DNA from: Prevotella sp. UBA7594
GTDB lineage: Bacteria; Bacteroidota; Bacteroidia; Bacteroidales; Bacteroidaceae
NCBI GenBank assembly: GCA_002490315.1
Contig: DLKG01000001.1
Span: forward strand, 1 to 30,331
Length of the DNA stretch: 30,331 bases
Direction: 5' to 3'
A model generated the notes under the pieces. That model had not been told where the DNA came from. It did no database searches and saw nothing but the letters and a program-made list of their open reading frames with translations. Position numbers and translations under genes: made by a program. Of this stretch, positions 7,872-14,724 are shown piece by piece. Numbering within the stretch: position 1 is the stretch's first letter; the number at the start of each line of letters is the position of its first letter.

Positions 7872-7957
7872 GGGTGTGTCAAAATAATAAGCAACGCTAA
7901 ATTCGGTTATCTTCAGGCGAAGCCCTAACTTCCTTTAACTCCTATTTTGACACACCC
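7872..7957. mobile_element. MITE-like element with 15-bp perfect terminal inverted repeats
   Basis: GGGTGTGTCAAAATA (7872-7886) and its exact complement (7943-7957) enclose 56 bp with no open frame. The 86-bp size, perfect ends and non-coding interior fit a miniature inverted-repeat element or an insertion-sequence remnant. No target-site duplication is obvious. It lies between kbl and the protease gene, both on the minus strand, so in RNA it would fold into a hairpin and could also affect 3'-end formation of kbl. Confidence 0.55.
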
Positions 7958-8002
7958 CCTTATTGGAGTTCCTTTCTGAGGCCAAAATCTTTCCCTACGC
8001 TT

Positions 8003-9190
8003 CTATTTCAGCACGCCAAGTTCCTTTCCTACCTTTATGAAGGCAGCGATGGCTTTGTCGAGCTGCTCGCGTGTATGGCCGGCAGAGAGCTGCACGCGTA
8101 TGCGTGCTTCGCCTTTCGGCACAACGGGATAGTAGAAGCCCGTGACGTAGATGCCTTCCTCCAGAAGACGGTTGGCATAGCGCTGCGATAGAGGAGCATC
8201 GTAGAGCATCACGGCGCAGATGGCGCTCTGTGTGGGTTTGATGTCGAAGCCGGCAGCCATCATCTTGTCGCGGAAGTAGTTGACATTCTCCACGAGGCGG
8301 TCGTGGATGGAATTGTCCTCTTCGAGCATCTTGAACACTTCGAGGCTCGCGCCGATGATGGACGGTGCAAGGGAGTTGGAGAAGAGATAAGGACGGCTGC
8401 TCTGTCTGAGCATATCAATGATTTCCTTGCGTCCGGTTGTGAATCCGCCGAGTGCGCCGCCAAACGCCTTGCCGAGCGTGCCCGTGTAGATGTCGACGCG
8501 TCCGTAAGTGCCGCAAAGCTCGCTGACGCCATGGCCCGTAGCTCCTACGACGCCTGCCGAGTGGCTCTCGTCCACCATGACGAGGGCATCGTATTTCTCG
8601 GCAAGGTCGCAAATCTTGTCTATCGGCGCCACATTGCCGTCCATAGAGAATACGCCGTCGGTGCAGATGATGCGGAAGCGTTGCGCTTGCGCTTCCTGAA
8701 GACACTTTTCCAATTCTTCCATGTCGGCGTTGGCGTAGCGGTAGCGCTTTGCCTTGCAGAGGCGCACGCCGTCGATGATGGAGGCGTGGTTTAGGGCGTC
8801 GCTGATGATGGCGTCCTCGTCCGTGAGAAACGAACCGAAGAGTCCGCCATTGGCGTCGAAGCACGCGGCGTACAATATGGTGTCCTCGGTCTTGAAGTAG
8901 TTGGAGATGGCAGCCTCCAGTTCCTTGTGGATGTCCTGCGTGCCGCAGATAAAGCGAACGGACGACATGCCGAAGCCGCGGCGGTCCATCATCTTCTTGG
9001 CGCCTTCAATAATCCGGGGATTATTGGAGAGTCCGAGATAGTTGTTGGCGCAGAAGTTGAGTACTTCCTTGCCTTTCACAATGATGGCTGCTTGTTGCGG
9101 GCTTTCGATGATGCGTTCTTCTTTGTAGAGGCCTGCCTGCTTAAGGTTTTCGAGAGAGGCGGCAAGATGCTGTTTGATTTTTCCGTACAT
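8003..9190 (-). CDS. kbl: Glycine C-acetyltransferase (2-amino-3-ketobutyrate CoA ligase)
   Basis: A PLP-dependent alpha-oxoamine synthase that cleaves 2-amino-3-ketobutyrate with CoA to glycine and acetyl-CoA, the second step of threonine catabolism. At 395 residues it is family-sized. Visible motifs are NFCANNYLGLSNNP (45-58), the DESHSAG segment (207-213) with the cofactor-contacting Asp and His, and the PLP lysine K241 in YTGTLGKAFGGALGG. A C-terminal arginine motif, GEARIRVQLSAGHT, is also present. The divergent neighbour encodes an SDR-type threonine dehydrogenase that makes its unstable substrate, which separates this protein from its paralogues BioF and serine palmitoyltransferase. 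Confidence 0.95.
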   Translation of the reverse strand: MYGKIKQHLAASLENLKQAGLYKEERIIESPQQAAIIVKGKEVLNFCANNYLGLSNNPRIIEGAKKMMDRRGFGMSSVRFICGTQDIHKELEAAISNYFKTEDTILYAACFDANGGLFGSFLTDEDAIISDALNHASIIDGVRLCKAKRYRYANADMEELEKCLQEAQAQRFRIICTDGVFSMDGNVAPIDKICDLAEKYDALVMVDESHSAGVVGATGHGVSELCGTYGRVDIYTGTLGKAFGGALGGFTTGRKEIIDMLRQSSRPYLFSNSLAPSIIGASLEVFKMLEEDNSIHDRLVENVNYFRDKMMAAGFDIKPTQSAICAVMLYDAPLSQRYANRLLEEGIYVTGFYYPVVPKGEARIRVQLSAGHTREQLDKAIAAFIKVGKELGVLK

Positions 9191-9312
9191 GTTTGTAAGA
9201 TTTTTAAGTTATTGTTGTTTGCTATTGCAAATTAAATCAATATTTTTCATACTCGGAAAGGTTTGCCTTTATTTTTTTCAAAAGTGGCGTAAAAAAAACG
9301 AAATGAATTGCA

Positions 9313-9342
9313 TTGCCGTATGAAAAAAAATGCTTTACTTTG
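9313..9342 (+). promoter_or_regulatory. Probable promoter of the threonine dehydrogenase gene
   Basis: TTG (9313-9315), 20 nt, then TACTTTG (9336-9342), one base shorter than the TAnnTTTG consensus. Expected start is near 9348, about 24 nt before the ATG. The opposite strand has a similar imperfect TAATTTG (9228-9234) that could serve kbl, so the 181-bp divergent gap may hold both promoters. Confidence 0.5.
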
Positions 9343-9371
9343 TATTCGTATTAATGCTTAAATGAAAAAAC

Positions 9372-10331
9372 ATGAAAAATATCCTTGTTATAGGTTCTAC
9401 GGGTCAAATTGGCTCGGAGCTTACGCGTGAATTGAGAAATGTCTATGGTGGGGCAAATGTTGTCGCTGGCTACATCAAAGGGGCAGAACCGAAGGGCGAA
9501 CTTGCAGAAGGCGGTCCGTCGGCTGAGTGTGATGTCACGGACGCGCAGATGATAGCTGACGTTGTAGCCCGTTACGATATAGACACAATCTACAATCTTG
9601 CTGCGCTTCTTTCTGTCGTTGCAGAGTCGAAACCGCGGCTTGCGTGGAAGATTGGCATTGATGGGCTGTGGAACATTCTTGAGGTGGCGCGCGAGCATGG
9701 TTGCGCCGTCTTCACTCCAAGTTCCATCGGCTCTTTCGGTCCGAACACTCCGAAGGCGATGACTCCGCAAGACACCATACAGCGTCCGCGTACGATATAT
9801 GGCGTATCAAAGGTAACTACCGAACTACTAAGTGACTACTATTTCAATAAATATGGTGTTGACACGCGTGCCGTGAGATTTCCCGGCGTGATTTCCTACG
9901 TGACGCCTCCCGGTGGCGGCACTACCGACTATGCTGTTGACATCTATTATTCTGCCGTGCGTGGCGAAAAGTTTGTGTGCCCGATAAAGGAAGGCACGCT
10001 TATGGACATGATTTATATGCCCGACGCATTGAAAGCTGCGGTAGAGATTATGAAGGCAGACCCGTCACGACTTGTCCACCGCAACGCCTTTAACATTGCC
10101 TCGCTTAGCTTCGGTCCAGAGACCGTGTACCAAGCCATAAAGAAATACCGTCCCGACTTCGAGATGGCTTACGATGTAGACCCTCTTAAGCAGCGTATCG
10201 CCGAGAGCTGGCCCGACCGCATGGATGACACGTGCGCCCGTGAGGAGTGGGGGTGGAAACCCGACTATGATCTCGACGCCATGACGAAGGATATGCTGGA
10301 GAAACTGGAAATAAAGTTGAAGGGGAAGTAG
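9372..10331 (+). CDS. L-threonine 3-dehydrogenase, short-chain (SDR) type
   Basis: An extended SDR/UDP-epimerase-like enzyme of 319 residues, expected to oxidise L-threonine to 2-amino-3-ketobutyrate with NAD+. The N-terminal Rossmann motif is GSTGQIG (8-14). The catalytic pair is Y143-x3-K147 in IYGVSK, with the Ser/Thr cluster TPSSIGSFG at 115-123. The sequence, including RFPGVISY followed by a glycine-rich segment, resembles Bacteroidota and Flavobacterium-type threonine dehydrogenases rather than the zinc enzyme Tdh. Divergent pairing with kbl supports the substrate. The stop codon TAG (10329-10331) lies inside the first unit of a 23-bp repeat. Confidence 0.88.
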   Translation: MKNILVIGSTGQIGSELTRELRNVYGGANVVAGYIKGAEPKGELAEGGPSAECDVTDAQMIADVVARYDIDTIYNLAALLSVVAESKPRLAWKIGIDGLWNILEVAREHGCAVFTPSSIGSFGPNTPKAMTPQDTIQRPRTIYGVSKVTTELLSDYYFNKYGVDTRAVRFPGVISYVTPPGGGTTDYAVDIYYSAVRGEKFVCPIKEGTLMDMIYMPDALKAAVEIMKADPSRLVHRNAFNIASLSFGPETVYQAIKKYRPDFEMAYDVDPLKQRIAESWPDRMDDTCAREEWGWKPDYDLDAMTKDMLEKLEIKLKGK

Positions 10332-10496
10332 ACGAGTTGATAGTAAACAAGTAGACGAGTTGATAGTAAACAAGTAGACGAGTTGATAGTTAATGAGTAG
10401 ACGACTCCTTGTCAACTCGTCTACTTTTTCCTTGTCAACTCGTCTACTTTTTCCTTGTCAACTCGTCTAATAATCTCCTTGTCAACTCATCAACAA
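10328..10496. repeat. Bipartite 23-bp tandem/inverted repeat array between convergent genes
   Basis: The left half has two identical 23-bp units (start GTAGACGAGTTGATAGTAAA; 10328 and 10351) and a diverged third (10374). The right half has units starting CCTTGTCAACTCGTCTAC at 10407, 10430, 10453 and 10477 (spacings 23, 23 and 24). The two halves are complementary at their cores: AGTAGACGAGTTGA on the left against TCAACTCGTCTACT on the right. A large cruciform or RNA hairpin is possible. The array contains the stop of the upstream gene and touches the stop of the convergent downstream gene (10497-10499). The right-half units also carry T5 tracts, so it may terminate transcripts. It is the same family as the nuo spacers. 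Confidence 0.9.
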
Positions 10497-11378
10497 TTAC
10501 AATCTGTTGAGCACCTTGACGATTAGGTCGTCAATATGGTTTTTGTAGCCAGTATCGGCTTTTCCTGCACGTCTGTTGGCAATGACCATGCAGACGGTGG
10601 TGGCCTTATGTCCCATCAACTTCGACAGGCCAGCCAAAGCCGAGCTCTCCATCTCAAAATTGGTGATGTGCATATTGTTGTACTCGAACGATTCGATTTT
10701 CTCGTTCTGATGCGGATCGACGAGCGGGATGCGCAGTTGTCTGCCTTGCGGACCGAAGAATCCGCCACACGCTACAGTAATTCCGCGCACCATGTCCTTC
10801 TGTGCGATGCGATCCACGAGTTCCTCATTGGCTTTTATCACGTATGGATAGGGCTGGCACATATTGCCCGTCCATCCAAGATGCTCGATTAGAGCGCGTT
10901 CCATCGGAAGATCGCACACGGCGTTGCGTCCCTCGTAGAAGTTGAGCAGTCCGTCGAAGCCCACGGAATATTCCGAGCATACGAACGTGCCTTCGGGAGT
11001 GTTGAGCTGTAGTCCGCCACACGTGCCGATGCGTACTATTTCGAGATGGCGCAGGCTGTCGCGTTCTTCGCGCGTGTTGAAGTCGATGTTGGCGAGCGCG
11101 TCTACCTCGTTCATTACGATGTCGATGTTGTCACAGCCGATACCGGTGGAGATTACCGTTATGCGCTTGCCCTTGTAGGAGCCCGTGATGGTGTGGAATT
11201 CACGGCTTTCCACGTCACATTCCTTTGTCTCGAAATGCGATGCCACGAGTGCTACGCGCCCCGGATCGCCGACAAGAATCACTTTGTCAGCGAGTTGTTC
11301 TGGCTTCACGTGAAGGTGGAAGATGCTTCCGTCCTTGTTGATGATGAGTTCTGACTCAGCGAAATATTTCTTTCCCAT
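10497..11378 (-). CDS. Nucleoside phosphorylase, uridine phosphorylase-like
   Basis: 293 residues of the PNP/UDP phosphorylase superfamily, which splits nucleosides with phosphate to a base and ribose 1-phosphate in salvage. Visible motifs are the phosphate-binding VGDPGRVALV near residue 36, STGIGCDNIDIV around 77-88, RIGTCGG near 116, and NFEMESSAL, the ribose-binding Glu-Met-Glu. Overall it matches the COG2820 (Udp) branch, but the protein is longer than E. coli Udp (about 253 residues), and the exact base preference (uridine or purine) cannot be read from motifs alone. A run of T separates it from the gene behind it. No clear promoter is seen. Confidence 0.85.
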   Translation of the reverse strand: MGKKYFAESELIINKDGSIFHLHVKPEQLADKVILVGDPGRVALVASHFETKECDVESREFHTITGSYKGKRITVISTGIGCDNIDIVMNEVDALANIDFNTREERDSLRHLEIVRIGTCGGLQLNTPEGTFVCSEYSVGFDGLLNFYEGRNAVCDLPMERALIEHLGWTGNMCQPYPYVIKANEELVDRIAQKDMVRGITVACGGFFGPQGRQLRIPLVDPHQNEKIESFEYNNMHITNFEMESSALAGLSKLMGHKATTVCMVIANRRAGKADTGYKNHIDDLIVKVLNRL

Positions 11379-11460
11379 TATTCGTCCTTTTTTTTTGATT
11401 TGTAGATTCTTTTTATGATAGAGTAGTTTTTTTTACGTTAGCGTTCTGTTTGTGTGTATT

Positions 11461-11489
11461 AAGGAATATGCCAGTATGGCTTATTCCTT
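11461..11489 (-). terminator. Hairpin overlapping the end of the PD40 protein gene
   Basis: AAGGAATA (11461-11468) pairs with TATTCCTT (11482-11489), and GCCA (11470-11473) with TGGC (11477-11480), around a 3-nt loop with one T-T mismatch. The stem includes the stop codon (11481-11483) of the minus-strand gene. No T tract follows on the minus strand, so the terminator call is tentative. Confidence 0.45.
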
Positions 11490-12662
11490 AAGCAATTTGT
11501 TTTCTGCCGCACGCAGACTTGCCGAAGTACTTTTAAGTTCATCACGGCTTTGCTCCATTTGTTGCTCAAGCTGCAGAATCGTGTTGCCGAGTTGTGAGCG
11601 TTCGCTTTCGGCTGCCGCATGGTATTGGCTACGCAGCTTATTGAGCGCAGACTGCTTGCTGCGCAAGTCGTTGGAGAGCCTTATGACCTCATAGAAGAGT
11701 TTGCGCGTGGCGTCACTGCGGAAGTCGTTGATGCTATGGTAGACGGTGTTGTCGTTGACAACAAACTCAACGTTGTCGTTGCCGTCAGCGCCGTGCGCCT
11801 TGGCTCGGCTTTTCAGTTTCTCAAGTTTTGCTATCTGTTTGTCGCGTATCTCTGGTGTGGGCCACGTTTCGCGTATACGCATCACCGACGCCAGGCTCTT
11901 GAGCTTCGTTTCGCTGAGGTCATCGCTGCTGTAGTTCTGTCGCTGTTTGGGTAGCACGAACGTGTAGACGCACGCCTTTCCGGCAGGTTGTCGGCGCGTC
12001 GTGGCAAACCATGCGAATCCGTCGGCGTCAGCCTCTACGTAGAAATAGTCATCATCGGTAGAGTTGAACGGCAAACCGATGTTCTCCGGCTCAAGAAACT
12101 TGCCTTCCTCGGCGTCGTATTTAGCCATGTAGATGTCGCGTTTGCCAAGACTCTCACTGGATGTTGCGGCGAAGTAGAGCGTCTGTCCGTCCGACGACAT
12201 GAACGGGCTGCTTACATCACCGTACTTACTGTCAATTTCTCTTATTTCTTTAGCCTCGCTCCATCCTTCGCCAAGCTTGTCGCGCGAGTAGAGTCGCTGT
12301 ATGCTGTCGCCGTCGAGCTCCGTATAGAAGCATTTGTTGCCGAAACCGTTGAGAAAGACATATTGCTCGCCTTTTGCCGGCTTGCCGAAGAAGTCGGAGC
12401 ATGACATTATTTTTCCGTAGTCGGCAGGCAGGGGAATGGCGTCAGCTACCTTGTCCTTGTCGACAACGACGCTGTCGATAAAGAATATCTTCTGCGTGTT
12501 GGGCAGCATAGTTTCGAAGAGTTCCTTTTGTTTCGCCGTCATCTGGATTGCAGCCGTCGTCTTTGGCTGGCGTTTTGTGGCGGCAGGCTTCTTCTTTTGC
12601 TGCGCGGAGAGCATTGTTGTGGGCAATGCAAGCGCGAGGAGCATGTATGTTCTAAGTTTCAT
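11481..12662 (-). CDS. Exported PD40 (WD40-like) repeat protein with C-terminal coiled coil
   Basis: 393 residues. The signal peptide runs over 1-20 (LLALALPTTMLSAQ), followed by a Lys-rich linker. The middle region contains at least one PD40-type unit, SSPFMSSDGQTLYFAAT with the following KRDIYMAKYD (151-182), and related stretches around 98-125 and 205-236. This points to a beta-propeller fold like the TolB or OmpA-associated proteins of Bacteroidota. The last 60 residues (about 335-393) are a heptad-like coiled coil rich in Gln, Glu, Leu and Arg. No OmpA domain is present. It probably sits in the periplasm or at the envelope; its function is unknown. It has a separate promoter signal and does not appear to belong to the polysaccharide operon upstream. 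Confidence 0.8.
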   Translation of the reverse strand: MKLRTYMLLALALPTTMLSAQQKKKPAATKRQPKTTAAIQMTAKQKELFETMLPNTQKIFFIDSVVVDKDKVADAIPLPADYGKIMSCSDFFGKPAKGEQYVFLNGFGNKCFYTELDGDSIQRLYSRDKLGEGWSEAKEIREIDSKYGDVSSPFMSSDGQTLYFAATSSESLGKRDIYMAKYDAEEGKFLEPENIGLPFNSTDDDYFYVEADADGFAWFATTRRQPAGKACVYTFVLPKQRQNYSSDDLSETKLKSLASVMRIRETWPTPEIRDKQIAKLEKLKSRAKAHGADGNDNVEFVVNDNTVYHSINDFRSDATRKLFYEVIRLSNDLRSKQSALNKLRSQYHAAAESERSQLGNTILQLEQQMEQSRDELKSTSASLRAAENKLLKE

Positions 12663-12697
12663 ATTTCTTAATGATGTTTTTTTAGTAGCTATGTCTA

Positions 12698-12705
12698 CAA
12701 AGTTA
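12698..12705 (-). promoter_or_regulatory. -7 box for the PD40 protein gene
   Basis: On the minus strand this reads TAACTTTG, a full match to TAnnTTTG, placed to give a leader of about 30 nt before the ATG. No TTTG is found at the expected -33 position, so only half of the promoter is supported. Confidence 0.5.
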
Positions 12706-12770
12706 CGACAAAAAAGTTGAATCTGCTGTAATATTCGGAGAATTTTTATTCTTCAGCGTCTTATGAGTAA

Positions 12771-13694
12771 TTAGTTGAAGAGGAACAACAGACGTCGTGT
12801 TAATCCGTTCGCCATCATTTTGCGAAACATCGTGTACTGCTTGCCGTAGTTGCGGTCGGGCAGTGGATAGAGTCCTTTCGCCTGCAAGCGTTTGGCAGCG
12901 TCCTCCAATTGGCGGCGGCTGCGTGTGCGCTTGATGATGCTCTGCAGATAGCCCATCGTAAGTTGTGCAATCTGTCGTTGGAGAGCGGCGCGGTCGGTCT
13001 CAGGCACGACGAGCGCCTGCAGGTGTGCGAGGGCACGTTCCGTATCGTTGAAGAAGCGCTCCTGTTCGTCTTCCGTTATTGTCCTTTCTGTGGGCGTCTT
13101 AAGGTAGGCTTTGGAATCGGTAGTGAAAAGTTGCTCAGAGCGCAGAAGCAATTGCGGCATGAAGTCGTCTTCCTCGCTTGTGGAACCTTCTGTGAAGCGC
13201 AGTCGTCCGAGCATGGTCTGCTTGAAGAGATAGCGGTTGTTCGTGTCGAGGCTGTGTGTGCACATGTATTTGCTGCCGTTTTCGGGTCCGTCGTATGTGA
13301 AGGGTACGTCGGCATTGTTCTCTCGTGTAGTGGTCTTGAAGAGAACGATGTCAGGGTTGTGGTAGCGTGCGATGTCGAGGCAATGCTCGTAGGGAGCGCG
13401 TATGAGGCGACCGTCGGCTTCAAGAAACTGTACGAAGCGTCCCGACGCCATCTTCAGTCCCATATTGCGTGCGACAGCCAAGCCGCTGTAAGGCAGGCGG
13501 ATATATAGTATTTGGTCGCGGCAGTCGGAGAGTCCGTTTAGCGGAGTGGAGTCGGAAGCGTCGTCCATGACGATAATCTCACGTTCGCGCCAGCTGAGTG
13601 ACAGCGATGTGATGCTCTCGATACATTCGCGTAGGCGGCTTGGCTCAGTGTTGCGGGTGTAGAGGATGAAACTCACTAATGGTGTGTCGTGCAT
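12771..13694 (-). CDS. Family 2 glycosyltransferase
   Basis: 307 residues with the GT-A fold of GT2 enzymes in the first 110: VSFILYTRN at 7-15, the nucleotide-binding IVMDDASD at 41-48, and LAVARNMGLKMASGRFVQFLEADG. The metal-binding DxD position reads E92-A-D94-G instead of the usual D-x-D-D, a conservative change that may still bind metal. The C-terminal part (about 220-300) is helical and basic. It likely adds a sugar to an envelope polysaccharide or O-antigen. It follows the other glycosyltransferase by 40 nt in a minus-strand operon begun by the flippase. Donor and acceptor cannot be deduced. Confidence 0.85.
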   Translation of the reverse strand: MHDTPLVSFILYTRNTEPSRLRECIESITSLSLSWREREIIVMDDASDSTPLNGLSDCRDQILYIRLPYSGLAVARNMGLKMASGRFVQFLEADGRLIRAPYEHCLDIARYHNPDIVLFKTTTRENNADVPFTYDGPENGSKYMCTHSLDTNNRYLFKQTMLGRLRFTEGSTSEEDDFMPQLLLRSEQLFTTDSKAYLKTPTERTITEDEQERFFNDTERALAHLQALVVPETDRAALQRQIAQLTMGYLQSIIKRTRSRRQLEDAAKRLQAKGLYPLPDRNYGKQYTMFRKMMANGLTRRLLFLFN

Positions 13695-13734
13695 AGTTGT
13701 ATTTTATTGAGGTGGGAATAAAGAAAGACCGCGG

Positions 13735-14724
13735 CTATTTGTTCTTGCCCGCGATTTGGCGAAGTGAGAAATAGGTCCATTCCTCCAGTCGGAAGAGAGT
13801 CCAGTTGGGCATGGGCATATATCCCAGTTTGCGGTTGCGCTTGCTGATGTTGGCATGGTTGAACGTGTGCCAAACGCGCTTCATTTCGCTAAGTCCCCAG
13901 GCGCGGTCGTCAGGTGTGAGCTGCTTGCCGTGGACGAAGTAGAACATGTAGGTGTCAATGAGGTTGAGCCATCTGATTTGCTCGTATTGAAGGCGAATGT
14001 CGGGCTCTATGTCGAGGTCGGCCATCGTGTCCCTCATGCTCTCATTGGCGCGGAGGAAGAGGAAGCGCCGGCGGCTGATGGCATTGGTGGTGGACGCAGG
14101 ATTCTCGCGGTAGAAGTAGGTGGCGTCAGCTGGGCGTACCTCGCGCGAGAAGAGATAGTGGAGCCGGGTGGTGTTGTCGTCGCTGTAGGCGCGGCACGTC
14201 TCGTCGTAGGGGAAGCGGTCGAAGAGCTGCTTGCGCGTCGCATAGACGCCGTGCAGGCTCCAGTCGAGGCTTCTCCAGAAAGCCTCCTTGCCGCTTAGAC
14301 AAGAGAAGTCGCACGCAGATGTGTTCGCCACCTTGTAATCGCTTGGCCCACCCGTACATTGTACGAGGCGGAGGACGACGGAGTCTGTGGAAGGATGCTC
14401 ATCAAAGGTTTCCACCACCTTCTCCATAGCGTCGGGCGAAAGCCAGTCGTCGCTGTCGAGAAATGTCACGTATTCGCTTTCTACAGATGAAAGTCCATAA
14501 TTGCGTGCCCGAGCCTGCCCCTGGTTGTGGTCGAGCCGGAGGAGCTGGATGCGGTTGTCGCGCTTGGCGTATTCGTGCAGAATAGTAGGCGAGCCGTCAG
14601 TGGAGCAGTCGTCGATGCATACGATCTGAATGTCTTTGAGAGTCTGTCCAGTGAGGGAGTTGAGACAATCCCTAAGGTGTTTCTCGTCATTGTAGACAGC
14701 GACAAGGATGGAAATTTTAGCCAT
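13735..14724 (-). CDS. Family 2 glycosyltransferase
   Basis: 329 residues. The N-terminal GT2 domain is textbook: ISILVAVYNDEKHLRDCLNS (4-23), VCIDDCSTDGS (35-45), NQGQARARNYGL (67-78) and the metal motif FLDSDDW (88-94). The region after residue 130 is less conserved and contains a W-rich patch (AFWRSLDWSLHGVYATRKQ) typical of capsule and O-antigen transferases. The start overlaps the end of the flippase gene by 8 nt, implying translational coupling. The expected product is a cytoplasmic, membrane-associated enzyme building the repeat unit that the flippase exports. Confidence 0.93.
   Translation of the reverse strand: MAKISILVAVYNDEKHLRDCLNSLTGQTLKDIQIVCIDDCSTDGSPTILHEYAKRDNRIQLLRLDHNQGQARARNYGLSSVESEYVTFLDSDDWLSPDAMEKVVETFDEHPSTDSVVLRLVQCTGGPSDYKVANTSACDFSCLSGKEAFWRSLDWSLHGVYATRKQLFDRFPYDETCRAYSDDNTTRLHYLFSREVRPADATYFYRENPASTTNAISRRRFLFLRANESMRDTMADLDIEPDIRLQYEQIRWLNLIDTYMFYFVHGKQLTPDDRAWGLSEMKRVWHTFNHANISKRNRKLGYMPMPNWTLFRLEEWTYFSLRQIAGKNK

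Noticed and set aside
9257..9278. AAAGG-TTTG-CCTTT followed by T tract as a terminator
   Set aside because: The stem is only 5 bp and lies upstream of both divergent genes, where a terminator has no clear purpose.
10328..10496. CRISPR array
   Set aside because: Units are adjacent with no unique spacers between them, and the two halves are inverted relative to each other. No cas genes are nearby.
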